Part shown: positions 36,614-46,697 of the stretch, in pieces | Position numbering within the stretch: the stretch's first letter is position 1 | How the letters are laid out: each line of letters begins with the position of its first letter | Origin: Candidatus Heimdallarchaeota archaeon | GTDB lineage: Archaea; Asgardarchaeota; Heimdallarchaeia; JABLTI01 | NCBI GenBank assembly: GCA_019894765.1 | Contig: JAGXNT010000040.1 | Coordinates: 1-64,000, forward strand | Length of the DNA stretch: 64,000 bases | Direction: 5' to 3' | Program-made: the position numbers and the translations under genes | Notes under the pieces: model-generated | Told to the model about the DNA's origin: nothing | The model's input: the letters and a program-made list of their open reading frames with translations, nothing else | The model's database searches: none

Positions 36614-37507
36614 ATGACTATAAAGATAGCCTGGGGAATAACAGGCGCTGGATGTTGGTTATTAGAAAGTTTTGAAGTATTAGGGTTGTTTCTGAAGGAT
36701 TCAAATGTCAAGATAGATCTTTTTTTCAGTGAAGCTGGAAGAGAAGTAGCTCAAAATTATGGCATTTTTAAATCACCTGTTCCTTTGAAAACCCCATTTA
36801 TTGATAAAGTAAGAGAAATACCTCATTTCAATCAAGATGTATTTCGTATCGGATTTAGAGAGAAATACAAATGGTTAGGGGTTCATGAAACTCGGGAAAT
36901 TGATAATTTCTTACAAGAAATTAAATCAGGCGATTCTGAAGATGAATTTGATTATGAAGAAGTCCTAAACGATGTAATCTTTGAAGTAGACGATGGATCA
37001 AGTTTTCCCACCGCTGCCCGGGCAGCAAATAATCGATATGATTTCATTGTTATAAGTCCCGCAACTGGAAATACTGTTGCTAAAATTGCTTATGGAATTG
37101 CTGATAATTTGATTACAAATCTGGTTATAATGGGTAATAAAAGTGAGAATACTGAAGTTATAATCGTTCCAACCGATTTCAAACAAGGAGAAGTAAAAAG
37201 CTATTTACCAATTATGCTCCATCAAGAAACTTGTAAGAAATGCCAAGAATGCTCAGCATTATGGGCTTGTAAACCTGGGGCAATTAGAAGAAAAAGAGGT
37301 AAAATTAGAATTAATCGTTTGAAATGTATTGGGTGTCTTGATTGTGTCATGTTTTGCAGACATGGTATAGTCACTTTCATGGAAGAAACAAAAGTCATTG
37401 TCCGAAATAGAGAAGCAGTTGCAGCAGATCTTGTGAGTAAGCAAGATGGCTTTACAGTTTTGGAAACACCAAAGAAGATCTATGATTTCTTAGTTAAAAA
37501 AATGTAA
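36614..37507 (+). CDS. archaeoflavoprotein with ferredoxin domain (dihydromethanopterin reductase-like)
   Basis: The first 190 residues are a flavin-binding fold: GITGAGCWLLESFEVL at the N-terminus, then FPTAARAANNRYDFIVISPATGNTVAKIAYGIADNLI (about 132-170), typical of the AfpA/MJ0208 family. A two-cluster ferredoxin domain follows (about 205-260) with CKKC, C, CKPG and CIGC, C, CRHG. Relatives pass electrons from iron-sulfur clusters to FMN; a dihydromethanopterin reductase role has been proposed for such proteins. Next to it is the DHPS-related gene, supporting a link to methanopterin-type cofactor synthesis. Confidence 0.82.
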   Translation: MTIKIAWGITGAGCWLLESFEVLGLFLKDSNVKIDLFFSEAGREVAQNYGIFKSPVPLKTPFIDKVREIPHFNQDVFRIGFREKYKWLGVHETREIDNFLQEIKSGDSEDEFDYEEVLNDVIFEVDDGSSFPTAARAANNRYDFIVISPATGNTVAKIAYGIADNLITNLVIMGNKSENTEVIIVPTDFKQGEVKSYLPIMLHQETCKKCQECSALWACKPGAIRRKRGKIRINRLKCIGCLDCVMFCRHGIVTFMEETKVIVRNREAVAADLVSKQDGFTVLETPKKIYDFLVKKM

Positions 37508-37582
37508 AAATAGTTCAAAAAAACCTTAATTTGGTAATCTCTTAAAAATTATACTTGTTTATTTAAGACAGAGGTAGTCCGT

Positions 37583-39205
37583 ATGAAAAAGAATCCAAAG
37601 GATAATGCACTACCAAAGATCCTTGTATTAACAGGCAGAGCAGCAGAACCTATAGTAAGAAAGTTTATCCCAGAAAATGTCGAAATTTTTGTCCTTCCAG
37701 TTGATGTTGCTGCTTTTATCACAAGTAAAATGATACTTGAGAATCTAAGTAAGAAAACAGCTAAAATTTATGATTTGATTATAACACCAGGCTTAGTACA
37801 AGATGATTTAACACAATTGAAAGATCAACTTGGTGTTCCAATAGTAAAGGGACCTCGATATGCCAGCGATATTAAAATGGCAATTATCGAAACCGATCCT
37901 TTTACTTTATCTCCTGTTATAGCTGCTGACAAGTACCTCATAAAACAAAAAAGCAAAATATCTCGAAATATAATTGAACAAGGATTTAGTGCACCTCTTA
38001 AGAAAAATGAATATTTAATTGGATTCAAGAATAAACTCCCAGTAGGTTTAAACAGACCTCCTCTTGTTATGGCAGAAATTGTTGATGCACCAAAACTTTC
38101 AATGGAAAAGATAACAGAAAGAGCTTTATACTACCTTAAAAATGGTGCAGATATTTTAGATATTGGTGCAGTAGCAAATGAACCTGAACCTCACCTAATA
38201 ACTAAAATTATCAAGAAATTGAAATCATTTCAAGAAAAACATAGTTTTGCAATTAGTGTTGATACTTTGAATGTTGAAGAAATACAAGCAGCAATTAAAG
38301 CTGGGGTAGAACTCGTTTTAAGCATAGACCATGGAAATGTTGAATATTTGATTAACGATATTCCAAAAGACGTAGGAGTTGTGTTTGTTCCAACGAATGT
38401 TGCTAAGGGTTATTTGCCTAAAACAACTAAAGAAAGAGTCAATTCATTACTACAATTAAGAGATAAACTAAAAGAAGCAGGCATAACAAAAATCGCTGCA
38501 GATCCAATAATTGAAATGCCAATATATCCAGGATTTACGAAATCGCTTACTCACTATATTGAATATCGGAAAAAAGATCCAGAAACACCTATGATGACTT
38601 GTGTAGGAAATGTTACAGAATTTATTGCTGTAGATCCAATTGGAATAAATGCTTTGTTCAGTTGTATTTCAGTGGAACTTGGGATTCAGTTGTTATTAGT
38701 CACAGATGTCAGTGTAAAATGTCGTGGTGGAATAAAAGAAATAGTAAAATCAAGGGATTTGGCATTTGTCGCTAAACAAAAGAATGCTCCGCCAAAAGGG
38801 CATGGAATTGAAATCTTAATGGCAAAAAGCCGAACAGCCAATGATTTAGAGATTGTTGGATTTAAAAATGTAGAGACTTTAGAAATTTCTTCGAAAAAAG
38901 ACAATCGACTGTATAGCTTAGATTATGAGCCTGATCCGAAAGGAAGCTTCACAATATGGATTGATTATCATAAGCAAAAAATCTATGTTGCTCATCTAAA
39001 ACCAGAAACTAACAAATCAGATCTATTAATAGTTTCAAGTAAAGCAAGACCAATTTATGAAGAAATCCTAAGTAGAAATCTGATAACGAAGATAGATCAT
39101 GCTTTCTATATGGGAAGAGAATTAGAGCGAGCTGAAATCTGTCTATATCTTGGAAAAACATACACTCAAAATAAGCAATCTTTCTGTAATGAAAGCACAA
39201 AGTAA
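37583..39205 (+). CDS. dihydropteroate synthase-related protein (methanopterin-type pathway)
   Basis: 540 residues. The N-terminal part (about 1-150) is a non-DHPS domain with LVLTGRAAEPIV. The C-terminal part is a DHPS-like TIM barrel with DILDIGAVANEPEP (about 192), ISVDTLN (about 229) and LVTDVSVKCRGG near residue 375. It belongs to the archaeal DHPS-related family found in organisms making H4MPT. The neighbouring ferredoxin-flavoprotein, MptA at 7.6 kb and glycine-cleavage genes downstream suggest a C1-carrier pathway. A second, ordinary folP at 18.6 kb raises the question of two cofactors. Stop codon lies inside a perfect hairpin (39202-39222). Confidence 0.85.
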   Translation: MKKNPKDNALPKILVLTGRAAEPIVRKFIPENVEIFVLPVDVAAFITSKMILENLSKKTAKIYDLIITPGLVQDDLTQLKDQLGVPIVKGPRYASDIKMAIIETDPFTLSPVIAADKYLIKQKSKISRNIIEQGFSAPLKKNEYLIGFKNKLPVGLNRPPLVMAEIVDAPKLSMEKITERALYYLKNGADILDIGAVANEPEPHLITKIIKKLKSFQEKHSFAISVDTLNVEEIQAAIKAGVELVLSIDHGNVEYLINDIPKDVGVVFVPTNVAKGYLPKTTKERVNSLLQLRDKLKEAGITKIAADPIIEMPIYPGFTKSLTHYIEYRKKDPETPMMTCVGNVTEFIAVDPIGINALFSCISVELGIQLLLVTDVSVKCRGGIKEIVKSRDLAFVAKQKNAPPKGHGIEILMAKSRTANDLEIVGFKNVETLEISSKKDNRLYSLDYEPDPKGSFTIWIDYHKQKIYVAHLKPETNKSDLLIVSSKARPIYEEILSRNLITKIDHAFYMGRELERAEICLYLGKTYTQNKQSFCNESTK

Positions 39206-39222
39206 CAATAATTAATTGTTAC
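39202..39222 (+). terminator. hairpin spanning the stop codon of the DHPS-related gene
   Basis: Perfect eight-base stem GTAACAAT / ATTGTTAC with a five-base loop. The stop TAA is inside the 5' arm. T-rich sequence (ATTTCTTTTG) follows after eight bases. Confidence 0.5.
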
Positions 39223-39365
39223 AGTCATAGATTTCTTTTGAGTAAAAAAGGAAATAAAGTTTTAAAAGAGAAGGTATAATCAAGATATGAAAAAGTTCTT
39301 ATTAGCAAAATAAAAAAAGAACAACGGTAAACAAGCAAAAATTAATGATAAAAGAGGTTGGCCAA

Positions 39366-39755
39366 ATGAAACTTGATGAGAATGCTAAATATTCAAAAAC
39401 CCATGAATGGGCAAGAAAAGAGGATGACGTAATAGTCATTGGAATTTCTGATTTTGCTCAAGGTTTGTTAAAAGATATTGTTTATGTTGAGTTACCTACT
39501 GAAGGAACTACTTTTCAAAAAGGAGATAAAACAGCTGATATCGAATCCGTAAAAGCAGTTGAGGAACTAAAAACACCAGTTGCAGGTGAAGTCATAGCTG
39601 TGAATAGTGTTCTTGAAGATTCTGCTGAAGCAATAAATGAAGATCCATACGGCGAAGGTTGGTTCATAAAAATCAAACCAAGTAATCCAGCAGAACTAGA
39701 TGAAATGATGTCTCCCGAAGAATACGAAAAGTACGTGGAAACTCTCGATCATTAA
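39366..39755 (+). CDS. gcvH: glycine cleavage system H protein
   Basis: Lipoyl carrier of the glycine cleavage system. Characteristic sequence: YSKTHEWA near the start, and the lipoylation site DIESVKAVEEL with the modified lysine around residue 58. Length about 129 with ATG 39366; GAGG lies 8 or so bases ahead. A longer frame from 39345 is possible. It is followed by gcvPA and gcvPB, and no lipoate ligase or gcvT is in the window. Confidence 0.95.
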   Translation: MKLDENAKYSKTHEWARKEDDVIVIGISDFAQGLLKDIVYVELPTEGTTFQKGDKTADIESVKAVEELKTPVAGEVIAVNSVLEDSAEAINEDPYGEGWFIKIKPSNPAELDEMMSPEEYEKYVETLDH

Positions 39756-39779
39756 TTTGCATGGAGTACTGATCTTTTC

Positions 39780-41162
39780 ATGAGTAAAAATAATGAGGGA
39801 TCAGCAAACGACATCCAGAAGGAAATGGAAAAATTCCTCGGAATAGATAGTGTTGATGATTTATTCAAGGACATTCCAGATTCCGTTCGTTTAAAAAATC
39901 CTCTCAAACTTCTTGGACCTATGTCCGAAAGAGATTTGTCAATCTATATTGATAAAGTACTTTCTATGAATAAACCTGTGGTTTCTTTTCTGGGTGGTGG
40001 AGCACAAGACCACTACATCCCAGCTTTAGTGCAAGAAGTTATCACAAAACCAGAATTACTCAATGCTTACACTCCTTATCAACCAGAAGTAGCGCAAGGA
40101 ATGCTACAAGGAATGTTTGAATACCAAAGCCTAATCAGTGAATTAACTGGACTAAATGTAACAAATTCTTCAATGTATGATTGGGCTACAGCTATTGGAG
40201 AAGCTCTTTTGATGTCTGTCAGAATCTATAAGAAACGACAAAAAGTTTTGATTTCAACAAGTATTCACACGGATAGATTATCAGTCATAAAGAATTATTT
40301 AGCTGGACCAAAGATTGAGTATGAAATTGTGAAGTTCGATTCAGAAACAGGGGAAGTCGATTTAGCTGATCTAAAAAAGAAATTAACAGAAGATGTAGCT
40401 GCGTTTTATTTTGAAAATCCAAATAGTTTTGGTGTTATTGAAAGCAAAGCTGAAGAAATCTGTAACCTAGTACATGAAGTAGAAGCCATGGCAGTTGTCG
40501 GTGTAGATCCTATTTCTCTAGGAATAATGAAACCACCCGGAAAATATGGTGCAGATATAGCTGTCGGAGAAGGACAAGGCTTAGGGACTCCCATAAGTTT
40601 TGGTGGACCTCATTTCGGATTTTTCTCCACAAACTACAATCCAAAAACGATAAGACAAATGCCAGGAAGACTTGTTGGATTAACAAAAACAAAAGATGGA
40701 AAACAAAGAGCCTATGTTTTAACATTATCAACACGTGAACAACACATACGAAGAGAACGAGCTACCAGTAATATTTGTACAAATCAAGCAATACTAGCAT
40801 TTGGTGCAGGAGTATATTTATCGCTGCTAGGTCCAGATGGCTTGAAGAAGACAGCAGAATATTGTATTTCAGCAGCCAATTACCTAGCGAATAAAATAAA
40901 TGAGCTTGATAATTTCGATGCTCCAATCTTTTCAGGAGCACATTACAATGAATTCATTGTGAGAGTTAAGAAAGGAATAATGGCTGATCTTGAAACAAAA
41001 CTCATAGAACATGGTTTTGTTGGAGGATACACTCTCGAGAAATGTCATCCGGAATTTGGAGAAACAGCAATATTTTGTGTCACTGAAATGCATACAATGG
41101 ATGAATTAAGCAAACTCTTAGAAGTGTTGAGCGTGTATGATAAGGGATTAGGAGGAAAATAA
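39780..41162 (+). CDS. gcvPA: glycine dehydrogenase (decarboxylating) subunit 1
   Basis: N-terminal half of the P protein, separate as in many archaea and bacteria. It has [12 protein letters not shown], and GAxxHxxI-like YNEF motifs, the DWATAIGEA stretch and the cofactor-flanking GEGQGLGTP and GGPHFGFF. It pairs with gcvPB, which provides the PLP lysine. The end (TAA 41160-41162) is followed by gcvPB starting one base further, so the two are translationally coupled. Confidence 0.95.
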   Translation: MSKNNEGSANDIQKEMEKFLGIDSVDDLFKDIPDSVRLKNPLKLLGPMSERDLSIYIDKVLSMNKPVVSFLGGGAQDHYIPALVQEVITKPELLNAYTPYQPEVAQGMLQGMFEYQSLISELTGLNVTNSSMYDWATAIGEALLMSVRIYKKRQKVLISTSIHTDRLSVIKNYLAGPKIEYEIVKFDSETGEVDLADLKKKLTEDVAAFYFENPNSFGVIESKAEEICNLVHEVEAMAVVGVDPISLGIMKPPGKYGADIAVGEGQGLGTPISFGGPHFGFFSTNYNPKTIRQMPGRLVGLTKTKDGKQRAYVLTLSTREQHIRRERATSNICTNQAILAFGAGVYLSLLGPDGLKKTAEYCISAANYLANKINELDNFDAPIFSGAHYNEFIVRVKKGIMADLETKLIEHGFVGGYTLEKCHPEFGETAIFCVTEMHTMDELSKLLEVLSVYDKGLGGK

Positions 41163-41163
41163 A

Positions 41164-42705
41164 ATGCCTGAAGAAAAAACAACAACACTTGCATTTTATC
41201 GCGAACCATTAGTCTTTGAATTGGAGGAAACTAAATATGAGAGATATTCACCTCCTAACATTCCGAATGAAATTGAAAAGTCAATCAAAAAACCGATGGC
41301 ATTAATTCCTAAGGAAATGCAAAGAACTGAACCTCCAAATCTGCCTAAACTAGCAGAATTCCAATTAGCTAGGCATTACTTGCATCTAGCACAAATGAAT
41401 TTCACAGTAGATAGTGGTTTTTATCCACTTGGAAGTTGTACAATGAAGTACAACCCAAAGATCAATGATTATATTTCTACTGATAAAAGAGTTGCAATGG
41501 CTCATCCATTTCAACCAGCAAGGACAGTACAAGGTAATCTTAGAATTCTATACGAAACAGAGCAAATGCTAAACGAATTAGCAGGAATGGCAAGAACAAC
41601 CCTACAACCTTCTGCAGGAGCACATGGAGAATTAACCGGTATAATGGTTATTCGTGCTTATCATATTGATAAAGGCGAAGGAGAAACAAGAAATGAAGTA
41701 ATCGTCCCAGATAGTGCCCATGGAACAAATCCTGCAACAGCAGCAATGGCTGGTTACAAAACTGTAATAATTAAATCAAAAGAAAATGGATTAGTAGATC
41801 TTGAAGCACTAAAAGCAGCAGTCAGTGAAAAAACAGCTGCACTAATGCTAACAAATCCAAATACACTAGGTTTATTTGAAGAAGAAATCGTTGAAATTGC
41901 AAAAATAGTCCATGATGTTGGTGGACTGCTATATTATGACGGTGCAAACTTCAATGCAATAATGGGAATTTGCCGACCTGGAGATATGGGTTTCGATGCA
42001 ATTCATTTCAATCTCCACAAAACTTTTGGTACTCCACACGGTGGTGGAGGTCCTGGTTCAGGGCCAGTTGGTGTTGTAGAGAAATTAGTTCCATATCTAC
42101 CAAAACCACTTCCTGAGTTTAACAAGAAAACTGGCACTTACTATTTGAAATTCGACATGCCAAAATCCATTGGGAAAATCAAAGGTTTCTGGGGTAATTA
42201 CAGCGTAATTGTAAGAGCTTATGCCTATATGCTTTCACTAGGTGCGGATGGCTTAAAACGTGTATCAGAGCAAGCTGTTCTAAATTCAAATTATCTCAAG
42301 AAAAAACTGCTGGATCTTGGTGGTTGGGAATTACCATTCGCTCCAGAAGTTCCTCGAAAACATGAATTTGTTTTAGATGGTGAAAACCTCAAGAAAGAAA
42401 CGGGCGTATCTACTTTGGATGTTGCTAAAAGACTACTCGACCTTGGTTATCATGCACCAACTGTCTACTTCCCGCTAATTGTTCATGAAGCCTTAATGAT
42501 TGAACCAACAGAAACCGAAACAAAACAAACTCTAGATGATTTCACAGATGCAATGAAACAGATCTTGAAAGAAAGCAAAGAAAATCCGGAAATTGTTCTT
42601 AGTGCCCCTCAGAAAACACCTGTAGGACGAATTGATGAAGTATTAGCTGCCAAAGAACCAATTCTTACTTGGCAGATGCTTCAACAGAAAGAAGAAGAGA
42701 AGTAA
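41164..42705 (+). CDS. gcvPB: glycine dehydrogenase (decarboxylating) subunit 2
   Basis: C-terminal half of the P protein, 513 residues. The PLP-binding lysine is in [19 protein letters not shown] (about 288-306); upstream are [11 protein letters not shown] and QPSAGAHGE, both family hallmarks. With gcvH and gcvPA it releases CO2 from glycine and passes aminomethyl to H protein; the T protein, which would place the methylene on folate or H4MPT, is not in this window. The stop codon lies within a stem-loop that is followed by a T-run. Confidence 0.95.
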   Translation: MPEEKTTTLAFYREPLVFELEETKYERYSPPNIPNEIEKSIKKPMALIPKEMQRTEPPNLPKLAEFQLARHYLHLAQMNFTVDSGFYPLGSCTMKYNPKINDYISTDKRVAMAHPFQPARTVQGNLRILYETEQMLNELAGMARTTLQPSAGAHGELTGIMVIRAYHIDKGEGETRNEVIVPDSAHGTNPATAAMAGYKTVIIKSKENGLVDLEALKAAVSEKTAALMLTNPNTLGLFEEEIVEIAKIVHDVGGLLYYDGANFNAIMGICRPGDMGFDAIHFNLHKTFGTPHGGGGPGSGPVGVVEKLVPYLPKPLPEFNKKTGTYYLKFDMPKSIGKIKGFWGNYSVIVRAYAYMLSLGADGLKRVSEQAVLNSNYLKKKLLDLGGWELPFAPEVPRKHEFVLDGENLKKETGVSTLDVAKRLLDLGYHAPTVYFPLIVHEALMIEPTETETKQTLDDFTDAMKQILKESKENPEIVLSAPQKTPVGRIDEVLAAKEPILTWQMLQQKEEEK

Positions 42706-42734
42706 TTCACTTCTCATTCACTTATTTTTTTTTA
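42697..42734 (+). terminator. hairpin and T-run after gcvPB
   Basis: Seven-base stem GAGAAGT / ACTTCTC, loop AATTC, with the stop TAA inside (42703-42705). A nine-T run at 42725-42733 follows about ten bases later. Confidence 0.6.
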
Positions 42735-43898
42735 TTATTCAATTCTCATCAATATATCTTCATGATAACTAGTTACAACTCTAATGAATCCTTGAAGTTC
42801 TTTATCGAGTTCTAGATCTCCAGTATCAACTCTTAATTTTTCTGTTTTCTCAAGTTTACTAACTGTTGCAATTAAGATAATATTGTCAATTCCAACCTTC
42901 TTAATGACTGTAGGCGATAATTGTTGATTTCCACGACCAAAAACAAAACCTTGGTTGCCAATAACAGTTACAATAATTTTTGATTTCGGATATTGTTCTA
43001 GTAATTCGAGAAGTTGCTTTTCATTTAGATCCAAAGCTATTAGCTTGCGATTATAAATCGCATCAATTCCTAACAAAGTCTTTTCTATTTTTAGATAATC
43101 TGCTACTGCTTTACAAGTCGACCCTGAACCTAAGAGATACAAAGTATCTCTAATCAAATCATCATTGACTCTCTCAGCAATAACCATTTGATCATGTTTT
43201 TCATCAAAAGATGAAGGTGAAGACATTTTCCCACCTTGAAAAGCAGCCCGTAAATAGGGAACAGTAACCATACCCCTTAATTCTGCACTAAGTCTTCCTG
43301 CACGAAATGCTTCTTCATCTATATCCATAACTTCTGTTAGTTTTAGGTTTAATTCTCCGCCATGAAACTGCTTGAAAATCATACCAGCTATTTCTGGATT
43401 TAAAGCAAAACACGCGGAATGCATTTTCACTCCACTAGGAACAGCTAAGAGAGGAACTTTATCTTGTGCTACATCAAAAACATCACAAGCAGTACCATCT
43501 CCACCTATAAAAATAATTAATTTCACTTCTCTTTCTAGAAATTCCTTTGCTGCTTGTTTGGTATCTTCTCTAGTTGGTTTTTCTCCCTTACTCTTTCCAA
43601 CAATTTCGAATTCAAAATCCAATTCTTTTAAAACATCTTCTCCCATTTCACCATTAAAAGTGAGGAAGCAAATTTGCTCTCTTAAATCAGTAATTGTTAC
43701 AAGAAACCTCTTAGCACGATCTTGAGATACTTTCTTCCCTTCTCCTATCTTTAATTTCTTCCAGATTTCTTTGGCATCATCACTTCCCTTTAAACCAATT
43801 CTACCGCCCACACCAGCAATAGGGTTGATTATCAATCCAACAAGTATTTTTTCATCTTCAGTAGTTTTTGTAGCGACACTTTGTTTCGTTGCAGACAT
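42735..43898 (-). CDS. ATP-NAD kinase-like protein (COG3199 type)
   Basis: Contains the diphosphate-binding signature of NAD kinases (GGDGTACDVFD, about 126) and NPIAGVGGRIGLKGSD at the N-terminus, as in the COG3199 group. LAVPSGVKMHSACFALNP follows at about 150. The C-terminal half matches no well-known domain but is part of the family. True NAD kinases are usually shorter, so the phosphate acceptor may differ. It is convergent with the gcv genes. Confidence 0.8.
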   Translation of the reverse strand: MSATKQSVATKTTEDEKILVGLIINPIAGVGGRIGLKGSDDAKEIWKKLKIGEGKKVSQDRAKRFLVTITDLREQICFLTFNGEMGEDVLKELDFEFEIVGKSKGEKPTREDTKQAAKEFLEREVKLIIFIGGDGTACDVFDVAQDKVPLLAVPSGVKMHSACFALNPEIAGMIFKQFHGGELNLKLTEVMDIDEEAFRAGRLSAELRGMVTVPYLRAAFQGGKMSSPSSFDEKHDQMVIAERVNDDLIRDTLYLLGSGSTCKAVADYLKIEKTLLGIDAIYNRKLIALDLNEKQLLELLEQYPKSKIIVTVIGNQGFVFGRGNQQLSPTVIKKVGIDNIILIATVSKLEKTEKLRVDTGDLELDKELQGFIRVVTSYHEDILMRIE

Positions 43899-44101
43899 TT
43901 TACTCTCTCTTCAAACTTGATAATTCAATACATCTGATTTAAATAAAGGTTGAATATAAATTTATCAGTTTTCTGTCTTTTTCTAGAAAGCTACCACTCC
44001 TTTCTAATTTCATATAAATTTGACTGAAGAAATTTCAAAAAACCCTTTAAAGTGCTATAAATTATAATAAAGCAAACTAGCTGAGGTTAGGTGAATTTAT
44101 T

Positions 44102-46150
44102 TTGAAATATCCAGAAACAGAAAGAAAAGAGGTTGTTGACACTTTACATGGTGTGGAAATCAAAGATCCTTACAGATGGTTAGAAAATTATGAGGATCCG
44201 AAAGTAAAAGATTGGTTGGCAAAGCAAAACCAATTAACAAAGGAAAAGATAGAGAAGATTCCTAATTATAATAAGGCCTTGGAAAAAATCAAGGATTACT
44301 TATCACTTGGAACTCTTTCAGTTCCTAAAGAAAAGAAAGGATATATTTTCTTCCAAAAAGCCACCACAGAAAGTCAACCTGTTCTATATGTACAAAAGGG
44401 GAAAACAGGAGAGCCAAAAGTCTTAGTTAATCCCAATGAATTAAGCAAAGAGAATCCTGTTTCATTAGATTGGTACTTTATTTCACCAAATGCGAAATAT
44501 CTTGTTTATGGTCTCTCAAACAATGGTGATGAGTGGAGCCTTTTACACATTAAGAATGTGGAAACCGGTGAAATTTTAGATGATAAAATACCAAGAACTA
44601 GATTTTGTAGTCTTGCTTGGTTACCAGATGAATCTGGTTTTTACTATACCAGATATCCTGAACCTGGAACAGTTCCAAAAGGTCAAGAGAATTATAACAA
44701 ACATGTGTTTTTACATATTATTGGAACTGATTGGCTTAATGATGATAAAATATTCGGAGAAGGAAGATCGCCCACAAATCATTATTCCATAAGTTTGTCT
44801 GAAGAAGGACGATATCTCTTAATTGGTGTTAGTAAATATTCGAAACATGACCTTCATATTATGGATTTAGAAAATAACAATGAATTATCTGAAGTTATTG
44901 CCGATGATGACAGCATCACTACGGGTTCATTGTTGGATGGAGAAATCTGGATTTTAACCAATAAGGATGCACCCAAGAAGACCTTGTATAAAACTAAAAT
45001 TAATAGTCCATCACAAAATAATTGGCAAGTAGTTATTCCAGAAACCGATAATCCGATCAGTCAAGTATTAATAACAAAGAATAATATCTTCTTGAAAGTC
45101 ATGAAAAATGCCGCTGATTTTATTCAAATCTATTCCAAGGAATGTAAACTTCAATCAGAACTTGATTTACCAAAATTTTCCTCTATTTTAGGTATGGGAG
45201 GAGATGGTTCGATTGCTGCAAATGACCAAGACAATTTCTACTTTTCTTTAATGAATTTCTTTTACCCAACATCCATCTACAATTATGATATCAAGACAAA
45301 AGATCTTACCATTTTCAAGGGAATTAAACCACCATTGAACATTGAAGATTATATAGTGAAACAAGAGTGGTATGAGTCAAAAGATGGGACAAAAGTCTCG
45401 ATGTTTATTGTTCATAAGAAAAGTATAGAATTGGATGGATCCAATCCTACGATGTTAAATGGCTATGGGGGATTCAATTTACCGATTAAACCTCCCTATC
45501 TTAAATACTCGAGGTTTTTCTGGCTGGAAAATAACGGAATTGTCGCAGTAGCTAATTTACGAGGTGGATCTGAATATGGTGAGGAATGGCATAAAGCTGG
45601 GATGCTAGAAAAGAAGCAAAATGTATTTGATGATTTCATTTACGCTGCGAAATGGTTAATCAAAAATAAATATACTTCACAGAAGCATCTATGCATAAAT
45701 GGACGCAGTAATGGTGGACTTTTAACTGGAGTAATGCTGACACAAGAGTCAGATTTGTTTGGAGCTGTTTACGTTGGAGTTCCTTTACTTGATATGATTC
45801 GATATCATCTCTTTAGTATAGCAAGATATTGGATTCCTGAATATGGTTCTGCTGAAGACCCAGAGCAGTTCAAATATATCCTAAAATATTCACCTTATCA
45901 CAATGTGAAGAAAGGTGCCAAATTCCCAGCAACCTATCTAGTAGCTGCCGCATCGGATTCCCGGGTCGACGCTTTGCATGCAATGAAAATGACAGCCTTA
46001 ATGCAATGGGCAAATGACTCAAAAGAACCAATTCTGTTATTTGTTGAAGGACAAGCAGGTCATGGTGTAGGAAAACCTCTCGAGAAATTAGCTGAAACAG
46101 AAACAGATCTCTATACGTTTTTGGGTTGGAAAACTGGATTGAAATTCTGA
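44102..46150 (+). CDS. prolyl oligopeptidase (S9A serine peptidase)
   Basis: N-terminal seven-bladed propeller (about 70-400) precedes an alpha/beta hydrolase domain. Catalytic triad residues fit: Ser in GRSNGG (about 536), Asp in SDSRVD (about 619) and His in GHGVG (about 654). ANLRGGSEYGEEW (about 485) is the family oxyanion-side motif. There is no signal peptide, so peptides are cleaved after uptake. The start is TTG at 44102, which follows GAGGTTAGGTG; ATG alternatives lie deep inside. A macro-domain gene follows after about 28 bases. Confidence 0.95.
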   Translation: MKYPETERKEVVDTLHGVEIKDPYRWLENYEDPKVKDWLAKQNQLTKEKIEKIPNYNKALEKIKDYLSLGTLSVPKEKKGYIFFQKATTESQPVLYVQKGKTGEPKVLVNPNELSKENPVSLDWYFISPNAKYLVYGLSNNGDEWSLLHIKNVETGEILDDKIPRTRFCSLAWLPDESGFYYTRYPEPGTVPKGQENYNKHVFLHIIGTDWLNDDKIFGEGRSPTNHYSISLSEEGRYLLIGVSKYSKHDLHIMDLENNNELSEVIADDDSITTGSLLDGEIWILTNKDAPKKTLYKTKINSPSQNNWQVVIPETDNPISQVLITKNNIFLKVMKNAADFIQIYSKECKLQSELDLPKFSSILGMGGDGSIAANDQDNFYFSLMNFFYPTSIYNYDIKTKDLTIFKGIKPPLNIEDYIVKQEWYESKDGTKVSMFIVHKKSIELDGSNPTMLNGYGGFNLPIKPPYLKYSRFFWLENNGIVAVANLRGGSEYGEEWHKAGMLEKKQNVFDDFIYAAKWLIKNKYTSQKHLCINGRSNGGLLTGVMLTQESDLFGAVYVGVPLLDMIRYHLFSIARYWIPEYGSAEDPEQFKYILKYSPYHNVKKGAKFPATYLVAAASDSRVDALHAMKMTALMQWANDSKEPILLFVEGQAGHGVGKPLEKLAETETDLYTFLGWKTGLKF

Positions 46151-46178
46151 TAAAATAATTGATTGAAGTGAAAGTACA

Positions 46179-46685
46179 ATGATTGTTTCCATCATTAAAG
46201 GCGACATCTCCGAAGTTAAAGCGGATGCACTCGTTAATGCAGCGAATAATGAGCTGTGGATGGGTTTAGGAGTAGCTGGAGCCTTGAAACGCAAAGGTGG
46301 AAAAGAAATCGAAACAGAAGCAATGAGCAAAGGACCCATAAAACCTGGTGAAGCGATAGAAACATCCGCTGGAAAACTTGATGCGAAATATGTAATTCAT
46401 GCTGCAGGAATGAGAAGCGACGGTTACATAACAGAGGATTACCTTAGAAATAGTGTACTTAACAGCTTATTATTAGCAGAAAAATTAAAATTAGAATCGA
46501 TTGCTTTTCCTGCAATAGGTACTGGAGTAGCTGGTTTTTCAGAGGAAGAATGTGCAAGAATAATGGCAGAAATAGTTGCCAGTTTTAAACCAAAATACCT
46601 TCAAGAAGTGAAAATAGTTCTTTTCAGTGAAGATACATATAAGAAATTTCTAATAATCTTTGGTGATGAAAGGATAGAGGTGTAA
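46179..46685 (+). CDS. macro-domain protein (ADP-ribose-processing)
   Basis: A stand-alone macro domain of 168 residues. Hallmarks: IIKGDISEVKADALVNAANNEL near the N-terminus, GVAGALKRKGG and the loop AIGTGVAGF (about 111-119). Relatives bind ADP-ribose or remove it from proteins or O-acetyl-ADP-ribose. No ADP-ribosyltransferase lies nearby. It is convergent with the surface-protein gene, and both stops are inside one hairpin. Confidence 0.93.
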   Translation: MIVSIIKGDISEVKADALVNAANNELWMGLGVAGALKRKGGKEIETEAMSKGPIKPGEAIETSAGKLDAKYVIHAAGMRSDGYITEDYLRNSVLNSLLLAEKLKLESIAFPAIGTGVAGFSEEECARIMAEIVASFKPKYLQEVKIVLFSEDTYKKFLIIFGDERIEV

Positions 46686-46697
46686 AACTCACACCTC
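46677..46697. terminator. hairpin holding both stop codons of a convergent pair
   Basis: Perfect seven-base stem GAGGTGT / ACACCTC with a seven-base loop. The plus-strand TAA (46683-46685) and the minus-strand TGA (46689-46691) both lie within it. Confidence 0.55.
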
